A stretch of DNA of 45,207 nucleotides from a virus. Of the stretch, positions 1 through 8,317 are shown piece by piece. Location: positions 1-45,207 of IMG/VR virus record IMGVR_UViG_3300043470_000498. One strand, 5' to 3'. Numbering within the stretch: the first letter of the stretch is position 1; every line of letters begins with the position of its first letter. The translations under genes were made by a program, and so were the position numbers. Below the pieces are notes generated by a model. It had not been told where the DNA came from, ran no database searches, and worked only from the letters and a program-made list of their open reading frames with translations.

Positions 1-14
1 CTGGTGTATCCGCA

Positions 15-26
15 CTAACGTGTTAG
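15..26. promoter_or_regulatory. Operator-like palindrome CTAACGTGTTAG (copy A)
   Basis: Perfect CTAAC-N2-GTTAG copy, 30 bases upstream of the first late gene. If the map is circular, it lies in the divergent control region between the late (+) genes and the early (-) genes that begin at 45194. On the minus strand a TTGACA hexamer lies just upstream (35-45 region), as in the other promoter-linked copies. Its role as a repressor site is inferred from recurrence, not shown. Confidence 0.7.
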
Positions 27-56
27 ACTGCTGTCAAGTATTGACAGGAGGCCGTT

Positions 57-194
57 ATGGCGACCAAGAAACCCAACCCGTTTGCCGGCAAAGAATCCAA
101 GCGCGAAGAGGCTGCCGAGATGAAATCTGGCAAGAAGGCACCCCCTTTCGGCAAGAAGCCTGCGGGTAAAGCCCCGCCGTTCGGCAAGAAGTAA
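57..194 (+). CDS. Small basic Lys/Pro-rich protein (45 aa)
   Basis: A short ORF starting at ATG 57 with a strong ribosome binding site AGGAGG at 46-51, five bases upstream. The 45-residue product is rich in Lys, Pro and Gly and contains a tandem repeat, APPFGKKPAGK followed by APPFGKK, at its C-terminus. There is no signal peptide or membrane segment. It is the first gene of the late block, six bases before the small terminase gene. The high positive charge suggests nucleic acid or capsid binding, but this is only inference and no family is recognised. The good ribosome site and tight spacing support it as a real gene. Confidence 0.7.
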   Translation: MATKKPNPFAGKESKREEAAEMKSGKKAPPFGKKPAGKAPPFGKK

Positions 195-200
195 CGCCTG

Positions 201-614
201 ATGAGCGCGAAGGAACTCGCCGACTTCAAGGAAGCCGCGCACGCCGTCCTACGGGAAGGCGGGATGATGGTCATTCCGAAGTATGTCGAGCGGGTCTTTC
301 ACGAGGGCAACATCGAAGACATGCGCAAGGCAGTCGACCTCATCATGCGGGTCACCGGCGCAGAGGCTGACAAGAAGGCGGACCCCAATGCGGGCTTGCC
401 AGTCTTCAACTTCACCTTCACAGGTATTGGCGGTGTTCAGGCCACGATCGTGGCGGAGCCCGCGGCTCCCGCCCTGCCGATCCCCGAGGAGTCGCTTGAG
501 ATTCTGGACGTCGTCGCTACCACAGTGAAGGCCACTCCACTACCCGCTCCGTCACCGGAGCCTGAAGCGCTGGACGACATGGTCCGCGCCCTGGACGACC
601 TCCTGGGGATCTGA
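201..614 (+). CDS. Putative terminase small subunit (TerS)
   Basis: 137 residues, immediately upstream of and overlapping the large terminase by one base (TGATG), so probably translationally coupled. The N-terminal half (about 1-60) is helical with charged residues, followed by a middle region and a Pro/Ala-rich linker. It ends in an acidic, leucine-rich tail (EALDDMVRALDDLLGI). Small terminases recognise packaging DNA and load the TerL motor. The assignment rests on position and size, since TerS sequences are poorly conserved and no DNA-binding motif is obvious. The tail resembles the acidic tail of the putative ssDNA-binding protein at 33857-34942. No strong Shine-Dalgarno precedes ATG 201. 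Confidence 0.6.
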   Translation: MSAKELADFKEAAHAVLREGGMMVIPKYVERVFHEGNIEDMRKAVDLIMRVTGAEADKKADPNAGLPVFNFTFTGIGGVQATIVAEPAAPALPIPEESLEILDVVATTVKATPLPAPSPEPEALDDMVRALDDLLGI

Positions 615-2053
615 TGCTGAACTACCGCCCAAGCCCGACGGGCGCGCGCTTCCTGGAATCCCGGGCCTTCATCAAGCTGATCTGCGGCCCTGTGGGCGGT
701 GGTAAGTCGACGGTGGCCCTGATGGACCTGGTGCAGCGATCCGTCACGCAGGCACCCTTCAACAACGTCCGGCGGACCAAGCACATCGTCCTGCGGAACA
801 CCGTGGCGCAGCTGAAGTCGACCGTCAAGCCCATGATGGACACCTGGCTGGTCACGATGACCCAGGGCTCGATGGGGCAGTGGCGGCTGAGCGAAAACGT
901 GTTCGAGGCCCGCTTCAAGCTGCCGGACGGCACCGTGGTGCATAGCGAGTTCTGCTTGCTGGCCGCGGATACGCCCGACGACGTGCGGCGACTCCTGTCC
1001 CTGGAGGCCAGTGCGGCATGGGTTGAAGAGTGCCGCGAGGTGGACCCCGAGGTGTTTGCCGGCCTGCAGGGTCGTGTGAACCGCTTCCCAGCGCGCATCG
1101 CTGGCGGGGTGACCTACCCGGGCGTGATCTGCTCCACCAACCCGCCGCCGCGTGGCGGCTTCTGGCACGGCCTGATGACGACGCCCGAGCCGGGCATCGA
1201 GGTGTTCATGCAGCCACCGGCCCTGCTGGAGGACGGCACGCTGAACCCGGAGCGGGAGAACCGCGAGTTCCTGGCCCCCGAGTACTACGACAACCTGGTC
1301 GTCGGCAAGACCGAGGACTGGATCAACGTCTACCTCAAGAACCAGTACGGCGCCGGCGACACCGGCCAGCCGCTGTACCGCGGGTCGTTCAAGCGCAGCT
1401 TCCACGTCAGCACCAAGCCCCTGTCGGCGGTCATCCAGGGCATCAACCCCCTGATCGTCGGCATGGACAACGGCCTGCAGGCCGCGGCTGTGGTGGGTCA
1501 GCAGGATGCGCGGGGTCGGGTGAACATCCTGGCCGAGGCGTACGTGCCGGACGGGGAGACGATGGGCGTCGAGCGTTTCCTGGATACGCTGCTCATCCCC
1601 AAGCTGCGCACGAAGTTCCCCCTGTTCCGGGCCGAGAACATCCTGTTCGTGCTGGACCCCGCGTGCTTTGCGCGCAGCCAGATCGACGAGGACACCATCG
1701 CGCAGGCGGTGCAGCGCCGGGGGTACAACACCATCAAGGCGCACACCAACGACCCCGAGCTGCGCATCGCAGCGGTGGAGGGCCTGCTGACCCGCAGCAT
1801 CGACGGCAATGCGGGCTTCCTGATCGACGGCGAGGAGTGTCCGCACTTCGTGGACGCCCTGGAGTGGGGCCACCGCTTCAAGAAGTCGAAGTCGGGCGAG
1901 CCGAGCACCACGGTCGACAAGACCCACCACAGCCACATCGGCGACGCGGGCCAGTACCTGGCACTGCACTACAACGCCCAGATCCGCGGCAGCCTGGCCG
2001 GGCGCAAGGTCCAGGCGCGGCGCGTCGTCCCCCACAGGTACGTCTACTCCTGA
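614..2053 (+). CDS. terL: Terminase large subunit (TerL), ATPase-nuclease
   Basis: 479 residues, the normal length for a podovirus large terminase. It drives DNA into the prohead and cuts concatemers. Walker A is GPVGGGKST at residues 25-33 and Walker B is AAWVEEC at about 134-140. The C-terminal half should be the RNase H-like nuclease: GMDNG near 278 carries the first acidic residue, with further Asp residues around LDPACF and HSHIGDAGQY near the end. The ATG overlaps the small-terminase stop codon. Downstream is a 73-base gap with a possible promoter and a copy of the repeated palindrome. Confidence 0.95.
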   Translation: MLNYRPSPTGARFLESRAFIKLICGPVGGGKSTVALMDLVQRSVTQAPFNNVRRTKHIVLRNTVAQLKSTVKPMMDTWLVTMTQGSMGQWRLSENVFEARFKLPDGTVVHSEFCLLAADTPDDVRRLLSLEASAAWVEECREVDPEVFAGLQGRVNRFPARIAGGVTYPGVICSTNPPPRGGFWHGLMTTPEPGIEVFMQPPALLEDGTLNPERENREFLAPEYYDNLVVGKTEDWINVYLKNQYGAGDTGQPLYRGSFKRSFHVSTKPLSAVIQGINPLIVGMDNGLQAAAVVGQQDARGRVNILAEAYVPDGETMGVERFLDTLLIPKLRTKFPLFRAENILFVLDPACFARSQIDEDTIAQAVQRRGYNTIKAHTNDPELRIAAVEGLLTRSIDGNAGFLIDGEECPHFVDALEWGHRFKKSKSGEPSTTVDKTHHSHIGDAGQYLALHYNAQIRGSLAGRKVQARRVVPHRYVYS

Positions 2054-2067
2054 TTGCCCACGCTAGT

Positions 2068-2096
2068 TTGCGCCCACTTACGCTGTAGGCTACATT
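2068..2096 (+). promoter_or_regulatory. Possible sigma70-type promoter before portal gene
   Basis: TTGCGC (2068-2073) and TACATT (2091-2096) are 17 bases apart and lie in the gap after terL. The operator-like palindrome at 2102-2113 would overlap the transcription start. Each box matches consensus only partly. Confidence 0.35.
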
Positions 2097-2101
2097 ACAG
2101 G

Positions 2102-2113
2102 CTAACGCGTTAG
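2102..2113. promoter_or_regulatory. Operator-like palindrome CTAACGCGTTAG (copy B)
   Basis: The only fully symmetric copy (all 12 bases palindromic). It lies between terL and the portal gene, ending 13 bases before ATG 2127. Confidence 0.7.
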
Positions 2114-2126
2114 ATTGGAACACCAC

Positions 2127-4232
2127 ATGCAGGCGACCGGGCTGAACATCCCAGGACTCGCGTCCCCGGCTCGCCGGGACGTGTCTATTGGCGGCATCAT
2201 GACCGTCAAGTCACTCAGCGCCGTCCAGGAAGATGAAGCCCGTGCAGCGCACGACGCCGCGGTCGCTACGAACAACTCGGTCCTGGTCCAGTCCCTTGCC
2301 TCCCAGATCCGGCGCCACTGGACACTGGCGAAAGAGCACAAGGAAAACGACGCCCAGAAGCGGATCATCGCGGCCCTGCGCTCCAAGCGCGGCGAGTACG
2401 ACCCACTGAAAGAGTCGGACCTGAAGAGCCAGGGCAGCTCCCTGATCTACATGATGCTGTTCGCCACCAAGGCGCGGCAGGCCAAGTCGCTGATCGGCGA
2501 CGTGCTGCTGGGTTCCGGCGATGAGAAGCCCTGGTCCGTGAAGCCCACGGCGGAGCCCACGCTGCCCGAGGAGCTGGTTTCTGAGCTACTGCGCGGCGCC
2601 GCTGAACTGGTCGCCCAGGCGGAAATGTCCGGCGTGCCGATGGGCATTGGCGATATACGCCAGCTGCTGCGCGACGCCAAGGAACAGGCCCAGTCCCAGA
2701 TCGAACTCGAAGCCCGCACCCGCATGAAGCGCGCGGAGCGCAAGATCGAGGACTTGCTGCAGGAGGGCGGCTTCATCGAAGCGCTCAACGCGTTCCTGGA
2801 CGACCTGATGGTCTCGCCCAAGGCGTTCCTCAAAGGCCCAGTCATCCGCCGCTGCGGTGTCCTGCAGTGGGCGCCAGGCCCCGACGGCACCAGCGTGCCG
2901 GTCGCCACCTTCGAGAACAAGCCCCAGTGGGAGCGCGTCGACCCGCTGAACATCTACCCCGCGCCCTGGTCGCGTTCGGTCAACGACGGCTTCCTGATCG
3001 AGCACCACCGCCTGGCTCCGACGGCCATCGCCGAGATGATCGGCGTCCCGGGCTACAAGGAACCCGCCATCCGCGCTGTGCTGGATGCGTATTCATCCGG
3101 TGGATTGCGCGAATGGCTGCGCGTCGACCAGGAACGCGCGCACGTCGAGACCCCCGGCACGTCCGACCCGACACTGGGCTCCGACATGATCGACGCCCTG
3201 CAGTACTGGGGCAGCGTCACCGGCAAGGTGCTGCGCGAGTGGGGCATGCCCGCGGACGAGGTTCCCGACACCGCAGCGGTCTACGAGATCGAGGCGTGGC
3301 TGGTGGGCGACTGGGTCATCAAGGCCGAGATCAACACCGACCCGCTGGCCCGCCGCCCGTACTACGGCGACAGCTACGAGGCCGTCCCGGGCGCCTTCTG
3401 GGGCAACTCGCTGTACGACCTGGTGCGCGACGCCGAGGATATGTGCAACGCCGCCGCCCGCGCGCTGTCGAACAACATGGGCATTTCATCCGGTCCGCAG
3501 GTCTGGGTGATGGCGGATCGCATGCCAGCCGGCGAGGAAATCACGACGCTGTACCCGTGGAAGATCCACCAGGTCACGAGCGACCCGAGCGGCTCCACTG
3601 CCGCCCCGATCGGTTTCTTCCAGCCGACGTCCAACGCCGCCGAGCTGATGGGCGTCTACGAGCGCTTCAGCGTGATCGCCGACGAGGTGAGCGGAATCCC
3701 CCGCTACATGACGGGTGACGGCTCCGCCGGCGGCGCAGGCCGCACGGCCTCTGGCATGTCGATGATGGTCGGCAACGCCGGCAAGACCACGAAGAACACC
3801 GTGCGCAGCCTGGACTTCAACGTCATCGGCCCGTCGGTCCGCAGCGCGTTCGAGTTCACCATGCGCTACGTCGGCGACCCCGACATCAAGGGCGACCTGC
3901 AGGTCGTGGCCCGCGGCGCCATGTCGCTGATGGTCAAGGACACCGCCCAGGTGCGCCGCGCCGAGTTCCTGCGCGACACGGCCAATCCGATCGACATGCA
4001 GATCATGGGCCTCGATGGCCGCGCTGCCGTCCTGCGCGAGGGCGCCAAGTCCCTCGACATGAACACGGACGACGTGGTCCCGCCGCTCAGCGTGATCCGC
4101 CAGCGGCTCGCCATGCAGTCGATGGCCCAGGCAGAGGCCGCACAGCAGACGCAGGGCCAGCAGCCCTCGACCAAGCCGGGCGAGAAGCGCCTCATGAACG
4201 ACGCGCCGGCCACGGACAACTTTTCGTCTTGA
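2127..4232 (+). CDS. Portal protein
   Basis: About 701 residues, in the range of P22-like and other podovirus portals (600-800). The portal is the dodecameric ring at one capsid vertex through which DNA enters and leaves. Supporting features are the position directly after terL, the large mixed alpha/beta body with the segment FWGNSLYDLVRDAEDMCNAA (about residues 430-450), and the Gln-rich C-terminal tail. ATG 2127 has a GGA a few bases upstream. The frame is also open from TTG 2115, which would add MEHH, so the start is uncertain. The stop codon overlaps the -35 box of the next promoter. Confidence 0.85.
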   Translation: MQATGLNIPGLASPARRDVSIGGIMTVKSLSAVQEDEARAAHDAAVATNNSVLVQSLASQIRRHWTLAKEHKENDAQKRIIAALRSKRGEYDPLKESDLKSQGSSLIYMMLFATKARQAKSLIGDVLLGSGDEKPWSVKPTAEPTLPEELVSELLRGAAELVAQAEMSGVPMGIGDIRQLLRDAKEQAQSQIELEARTRMKRAERKIEDLLQEGGFIEALNAFLDDLMVSPKAFLKGPVIRRCGVLQWAPGPDGTSVPVATFENKPQWERVDPLNIYPAPWSRSVNDGFLIEHHRLAPTAIAEMIGVPGYKEPAIRAVLDAYSSGGLREWLRVDQERAHVETPGTSDPTLGSDMIDALQYWGSVTGKVLREWGMPADEVPDTAAVYEIEAWLVGDWVIKAEINTDPLARRPYYGDSYEAVPGAFWGNSLYDLVRDAEDMCNAAARALSNNMGISSGPQVWVMADRMPAGEEITTLYPWKIHQVTSDPSGSTAAPIGFFQPTSNAAELMGVYERFSVIADEVSGIPRYMTGDGSAGGAGRTASGMSMMVGNAGKTTKNTVRSLDFNVIGPSVRSAFEFTMRYVGDPDIKGDLQVVARGAMSLMVKDTAQVRRAEFLRDTANPIDMQIMGLDGRAAVLREGAKSLDMNTDDVVPPLSVIRQRLAMQSMAQAEAAQQTQGQQPSTKPGEKRLMNDAPATDNFSS

Positions 4233-4257
4233 CACTAACGTGTTAGACGTGTAGTCT
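4229..4257 (+). promoter_or_regulatory. Promoter with operator in spacer, before 4282 gene
   Basis: TTGACA (4229-4234, perfect -35) is followed by a 17-base spacer and TAGTCT (4252-4257). The palindrome CTAACGTGTTAG fills the first 12 bases of the spacer, the typical place for a repressor to block RNA polymerase. It would start a transcript for the scaffold and coat genes. Confidence 0.6.
4235..4246. promoter_or_regulatory. Operator-like palindrome CTAACGTGTTAG (copy C)
   Basis: Perfect copy directly abutting a consensus TTGACA -35 box, between the portal gene and the next gene. Confidence 0.75.
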
Positions 4258-4281
4258 CGCCACAAATTCAGGAGTGAGTGC

Positions 4282-4479
4282 TTGCTAACACCAGACCAAG
4301 AGCGCCAGTTGTTCGAGTCCCTCGGACGCGACGCGCGCTTCAAAGACTGGCTGAAACAGGAACTCGACTCCGTGACCAAGATTCTTGTCTCCGCCGTCGA
4401 AGTAGACGTGCTGCGTAAGGCTCAGGGCCAAGCGCAGTTCATCGTCAAGCTGCAGAAGCGACTCGACGCGGGACGCTGA
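4282..4479 (+). CDS. Conserved-type small phage protein, unknown function (65 aa)
   Basis: Starts at TTG 4282, chosen because AGGAG (4270-4274) lies seven bases upstream and no ATG or GTG fits the frame. The product is charged and predicted helical throughout, with no cysteine, signal or membrane segment. It lies between portal and scaffold genes, so a minor role in head assembly is possible, but no family is recognised. Confidence 0.65.
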   Translation: MLTPDQERQLFESLGRDARFKDWLKQELDSVTKILVSAVEVDVLRKAQGQAQFIVKLQKRLDAGR

Positions 4480-4533
4480 TTTCGCCGCATGTCGGCACAA
4501 CTTGCCCGAGCCTAAGAGGCCGAGCCAAAAATC

Positions 4534-5487
4534 ATGAGCAACTTGCCCAGTCGAGTCCAGCAGCAACTGGAGGAGGCCGATCGAATCCTAGCGGCGGCGA
4601 ACAGCCCGCAGGAACAGGCCCCCGCCGCAGCGGACCCCGCAGCAAGTGCGACCCCGGAGCCGACAGTGCCCGAGGTTCCCGCACCCCAGGCAGCAGTGCC
4701 GCAAGCCCCCGCCCCGACCCCGGAGCCCGTCATTCCGCGTACCCAGTACGACGAATTGGCGAACAAGCACCGAGTCCTGCAGGGCATGCACCGCAGCTTC
4801 GAGACCCGCATCTCGGAACTGACGCGCACTGTGCAGACGCTGACCAGCCAGCTGGAGCAGCAGAAGCAAGCCAAGCCGGAACCCGAGAACGTCGACACCG
4901 CCAAAGACGCGGAAGTCTTTGGAGCCGAGTTGGTTGAGATGGTGCGTCGGCACGTCGAAGCCTACATCGGAGCGCAGGCACAACAGTTTGGAGCGCGTCT
5001 CGACGCCCTCGAAGCACACCTGCGGGGAACCACGCAGACAGTGGAGAAGACGAACGATGACATGTTCATCGACCGCCTCGCCGCTGCTGTGCCGGACTAC
5101 GAGGACATCAACGTGAGCGAAGGCTTCCTGGCCTGGCTCTCGGAAGTGGACCCGGTCTACGGCACTCCCCGTCAGGCAGCGTTGACTGCAGCAGCCGATG
5201 CGCGCGACGCCGTTCGTGTGGTCCGGATTTTCCTGGCCTACAAGGACACGCTGAAGCCCGCTCCCGTCTCCGGCCCGACCCCCGCGCAACAGTTGGAACG
5301 TCAAGTGGCCCCTCGCCCGGCGGCATCCAGCACTTCCTTGCCACAAGGCAAGCCGACGATCTCGGAGGCGGACATCACCCGCTTCTACAACGACGTCGCT
5401 CGCGGTGCGTACCGCGGGAAGCAAGCTGAGTTCGCAGCGCGGGAGGCCGAGATCAATCAGGCGCTCGCTGAAGGTCGCGTTATCTAA
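4534..5487 (+). CDS. Putative capsid scaffolding protein
   Basis: 317 residues between portal and coat genes, the classic place for the scaffold. A helical N-terminus is followed by a Pro/Ala/Glu-rich disordered stretch (about 25-70) and a long coiled-coil-like helix (about 70-175, with SQLEQQKQAK). A charged C-terminal helix (about 280-317) could be the coat-binding end. Scaffolds assemble inside the procapsid and leave before or during packaging. The call comes from order and composition, not from a conserved motif. ATG 4534 has only a distant GAGG upstream. Confidence 0.7.
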   Translation: MSNLPSRVQQQLEEADRILAAANSPQEQAPAAADPAASATPEPTVPEVPAPQAAVPQAPAPTPEPVIPRTQYDELANKHRVLQGMHRSFETRISELTRTVQTLTSQLEQQKQAKPEPENVDTAKDAEVFGAELVEMVRRHVEAYIGAQAQQFGARLDALEAHLRGTTQTVEKTNDDMFIDRLAAAVPDYEDINVSEGFLAWLSEVDPVYGTPRQAALTAAADARDAVRVVRIFLAYKDTLKPAPVSGPTPAQQLERQVAPRPAASSTSLPQGKPTISEADITRFYNDVARGAYRGKQAEFAAREAEINQALAEGRVI

Positions 5488-5520
5488 CGCACCCGGGGGC
5501 GCCTCCGCTAGGAGCAAGGC

Positions 5521-6525
5521 ATGGCTGTCATTCGCAATACCGCTGCTGTTTACCCGGTAGCCGCCCCCTTTAACACCAACCCGCCGTACTCGGGCAACTT
5601 CATCCCGGCCGTCTGGTCGGCGAAGATGAATGCCAAGTTCTACGCTGCCTCGGTCTATGGCGACATCGCCAACACCGACTGGCAGGGTGACATTGGCTCG
5701 ATGGGTGACAAGGTCATCATCCACACCGCGCCGTCCATCGCAGTCGCCAACTACACGGTTGGTGGCGGCGTCACCTACTCGGTGCCCGCACCCGACGCGC
5801 AGGAACTCGTGATCGACAAGGGCAAGTACTTCGCCTTCCAGATCAACGACGTCCTGGAGTACCAGGCCAAGCCGAACCTGCTGGACACCTTCTCGACGGA
5901 TGCCGCCGAGCAGATGCGTACCGCCGTGGACGCGAACGTGCTCTACAACACGTTCTCGGACGCTGCCGCCGCCAACAAGGGCACTGCCGCTGGCGTCCGC
6001 TCGGGCAGCTACAACATGGGTACGGACCTGGCTCCGATCACCCTGACGGCCTCGAACGTCCTCCAGAAGATCTTGGAAATGGCCTCGGTGCTGGATGAGC
6101 AGAACGTGCCCCCGTCGGATCGCTGGCTGTTGATTGACCCGTTCACCCGCACGCTGCTGATGCAGTCGAACCTGGCCCAGGCGCAGTTCACCGGCGACGC
6201 AACCTCGCCGGTCCGTAACGGCCTGATCGGCATGATCGACCGCTTCAAGGTGTACGTGACCAACCAGCTGCCCCGCGCTAACGCTGGCACGAACACCCCC
6301 TGGCTGTCGGGTGACGGCGCTGAGAACAGCATCACCAGCACCTCGGGCCTGAAGCGCCGCCTGATCCTGGCGGGTCACAAGTCGGCGATCACCTTCGCTT
6401 CGCAGATCACGAAGATGGAGACGGTTCGCAACCCCAACGACTTCGGCGACTTCATCCGCTCGCTGAACATCTACGGCTTCAAGACGGTGAACCCCGTCGC
6501 CCTGGTGCCGCTGATCGCAGCCTAA
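5521..6525 (+). CDS. Major capsid (coat) protein
   Basis: 334 residues, preceded by a clear ribosome site (TAGGAGC) before ATG 5521. Position after the scaffold, size, the absence of low-complexity sequence and an HK97-like secondary-structure pattern support the coat protein. An N-terminal arm is followed by a GDIGSMGDKVIIHT strand region near 60, a central helix (DVLEYQAKPNLLDTF) and a C-terminal domain ending in FGDFIRSLNIYGFKTV. It is followed by a rho-independent terminator, which helps isolate high coat expression from the downstream tail genes. Confidence 0.9.
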   Translation: MAVIRNTAAVYPVAAPFNTNPPYSGNFIPAVWSAKMNAKFYAASVYGDIANTDWQGDIGSMGDKVIIHTAPSIAVANYTVGGGVTYSVPAPDAQELVIDKGKYFAFQINDVLEYQAKPNLLDTFSTDAAEQMRTAVDANVLYNTFSDAAAANKGTAAGVRSGSYNMGTDLAPITLTASNVLQKILEMASVLDEQNVPPSDRWLLIDPFTRTLLMQSNLAQAQFTGDATSPVRNGLIGMIDRFKVYVTNQLPRANAGTNTPWLSGDGAENSITSTSGLKRRLILAGHKSAITFASQITKMETVRNPNDFGDFIRSLNIYGFKTVNPVALVPLIAA

Positions 6526-6548
6526 TAGACACCTAGCGTCGGGAGGCG

Positions 6549-6560
6549 CTAACGTGTTAG
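6549..6560. promoter_or_regulatory. Operator-like palindrome CTAACGTGTTAG (copy D)
   Basis: Perfect copy between the coat-protein stop codon and the terminator stem, only four bases before the stem begins. No convincing -35/-10 pair surrounds it, so here it cannot easily be explained as a promoter operator. Confidence 0.7.
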
Positions 6561-6564
6561 ACTG

Positions 6565-6592
6565 GCCCCGGCCCGAAAAGGTCGGGGCTTTT
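6565..6592 (+). terminator. Rho-independent terminator after coat gene
   Basis: Nine-base stem (GCCCCGGCC with GGTCGGGGC, one G-U pair), six-base loop CGAAAA, then TTTT. It closely resembles the terminator at 41388-41415. Confidence 0.85.
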
Positions 6593-6612
6593 CTGTATCC
6601 GACAAGGCTTAA

Positions 6613-7263
6613 ATGGCATCCCTGGAAACCTTCCACGCGCTCACGCTGCCACGCCTCCCGGCGTGCCCGATCCCGCTGCTGAACCAACATCTGGTCCTGG
6701 CCGCGCGGGATTTCTGCGCGCGTACGCACGCGGTCATCGCAGTCACCGACCCGGTGGTGCTCACCGCGGGCCGTGGGGTGTACGACGTTGACCTGCCGGC
6801 TGAGACCGAGGTCGCGTTCCTGAGCCGCGTCTGGGTGAACACCCGCCAGCTGATGACGCCGCCCGCCGGTCAGATCGACACGCCGCTGGCCTACGGCCCC
6901 GTGGGCTCTGAGGCCCAGGCTTTGGGCGAGCCCGCCAGCGCCTACCTGGTGTCCCCGACCGAGATCGCCCTCTACCCCGTCCCTGACGACGTGGTTCCCC
7001 GCGCGCTCGCCATTCGTATGGCTGTGCAGCCCATGATCGGCGCTACCACCCTGCCGGACGTCCTGGCCTACCGCTGGATGGAGGCCATCTGCGCCAAGGC
7101 AGCGTCGTCGCTGGCCCTGATCCCGCAGCAGCCGTTCACCAACCCAGAACTCGCTATGGAGCGCTCCGGGGCCTACGAAGTCATCGTCAACCGCGCCAAG
7201 CTGGAGCACTTCCGCGGCGCGGCGATGCACAACCAGTCGGTCCGCATGCGCCCGTTTGCCTGA
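6613..7263 (+). CDS. Putative head-tail adaptor protein 1
   Basis: 216 residues directly after the coat gene. Podovirus head-completion adaptors, which sit below the portal, are encoded here. The protein is mixed alpha/beta with no membrane segment. A C-terminal helical part (about 140-200) could be the docking helices. Its stop overlaps the next start (TGATGA), implying coupled translation with the second adaptor-like protein. The function is inferred from order and size. The ribosome site (AAGG) is weak. Confidence 0.6.
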   Translation: MASLETFHALTLPRLPACPIPLLNQHLVLAARDFCARTHAVIAVTDPVVLTAGRGVYDVDLPAETEVAFLSRVWVNTRQLMTPPAGQIDTPLAYGPVGSEAQALGEPASAYLVSPTEIALYPVPDDVVPRALAIRMAVQPMIGATTLPDVLAYRWMEAICAKAASSLALIPQQPFTNPELAMERSGAYEVIVNRAKLEHFRGAAMHNQSVRMRPFA

Positions 7264-7940
7264 TGACGACCACCGTAACCTCCATCCTCCAACGAGCCGT
7301 CGACCTGCTGCAGGACGCCGGCAACGTGCGCTGGACCGCGTCCGAGCTGGTCCGCTGGTTCAACGACGCCGAGAACGAGGTGCTGATCCACCGCCCGGAT
7401 GCCTTTGCGCACCGAGCCACGGTGGCGCTCGTCGCTGGCGTCACGCAGGCCCTGCCCGCGGAGTACTCGCGCCTCATCGAGATCACGAACAACGCCGTCG
7501 GCAAGAAGACCCCGGTCCGCCTGGTCGACCGCCGCCTGCTGGATGACACGAACCCGGCATGGCGCTCTGGCCGCGCCTCGACCGCCATCTCCCACTACAC
7601 CTACGACCCACGCGTCCCGCGCGAGTTCAACGTCGAGCCGCCGGCCCTCGCTGGCGCAGCCGTCGAGCTGGTAGCCGTCAAGCTGCCGACCCCGATTGCA
7701 GCACCCGCCCCGGGCGCGGAGCACACCGCCATCACCGGCGATGCATCCGTGGCGGACCAGTACCGCGGCGCGGTGGTCGACTTCATCCTGTACCGCGGCT
7801 TCTCGAAGGACGCGGACTACGCCCAGAACGCAGCGCGCGCCGCAGCCCACTACACGGCCTTCGCCAACGCGCTCGGCATCGAGCTGCGCTCCGGCACGGT
7901 CGCGGCCCCCAGCGAGGGCGCCCCTGGAGACGTCGAGTGA
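7263..7940 (+). CDS. Putative adaptor / DUF6682-like structural protein
   Basis: 225 residues. The N-terminal segment RAVDLLQDAGNVRWTASELV followed by WFNDAENEVLIHRPDA is typical of phage adaptor proteins annotated as DUF6682. The C-terminal part (YRGAVVDFILYRGFSKDADY, about 175-195) is also characteristic of that group. It probably joins the portal/adaptor ring to the tail. ATG 7263 overlaps the previous stop, and the next gene overlaps its stop (GTGA), so the three genes appear to be one translational unit. Confidence 0.65.
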   Translation: MTTTVTSILQRAVDLLQDAGNVRWTASELVRWFNDAENEVLIHRPDAFAHRATVALVAGVTQALPAEYSRLIEITNNAVGKKTPVRLVDRRLLDDTNPAWRSGRASTAISHYTYDPRVPREFNVEPPALAGAAVELVAVKLPTPIAAPAPGAEHTAITGDASVADQYRGAVVDFILYRGFSKDADYAQNAARAAAHYTAFANALGIELRSGTVAAPSEGAPGDVE

Positions 7941-8317
7941 AGACCTACATCGTCACCCGCAAGTCAGACGGCCAGAAGGTCTACGAGTACAGCAACACAG
8001 AGCCGGTGGAGTGGCACGGCATGGAGTTCGCCACGCACACCCACGCCGAGAAGGCCGAGGCAATTGAGCCCGAACCGAGCGCGCCCGGCTGGGACGTGCT
8101 GGACGTGATCGACTACCTCAAGCTGCTGCAGCCGGCCGAGCGCATCGCCATCCGCCAAGCGGCAGAAACTGACCCGGTTGTCGAGGACATCGTAGATATG
8201 CAGCGCAACACCTTGCGCATCCGTAGCGACGACCCTGACTTGCTGCAGGCGCTGGACTACCTGACCGCCATCGGCGTCCTGGCCCCGGGCCGCAAGCAGG
8301 AGATTCTTCGTGGCTGA
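7937..8317 (+). CDS. Hypothetical head/tail-region protein (126 aa)
   Basis: GTG start at 7937 overlapping the previous stop codon (GTGA), and a C-terminal overlap with the next gene. The first 40 residues form a beta-rich charged segment. Residues 55-126 are helical, with DVLDVIDYLKLLQPAERI and LLQALDYLTAIGVLAPG. No signal peptide or membrane helix is seen and no family is recognised. Its place between adaptor and large tail protein suggests a virion assembly role. Confidence 0.7.
   Translation: MKTYIVTRKSDGQKVYEYSNTEPVEWHGMEFATHTHAEKAEAIEPEPSAPGWDVLDVIDYLKLLQPAERIAIRQAAETDPVVEDIVDMQRNTLRIRSDDPDLLQALDYLTAIGVLAPGRKQEILRG

Noticed and set aside
437-2035. Long minus-strand ORF opposite terL (532 aa)
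   Set aside because: Shadow ORF caused by high GC and codon bias. Its translation is low-complexity Arg/Ala/Val-rich and has no family features, while terL on the other strand is clear.
4588-7230. 880-aa minus-strand ORF opposite scaffold and coat genes
   Set aside because: It spans several well-supported + genes and gaps, with biased composition typical of antisense reading in GC-rich DNA.
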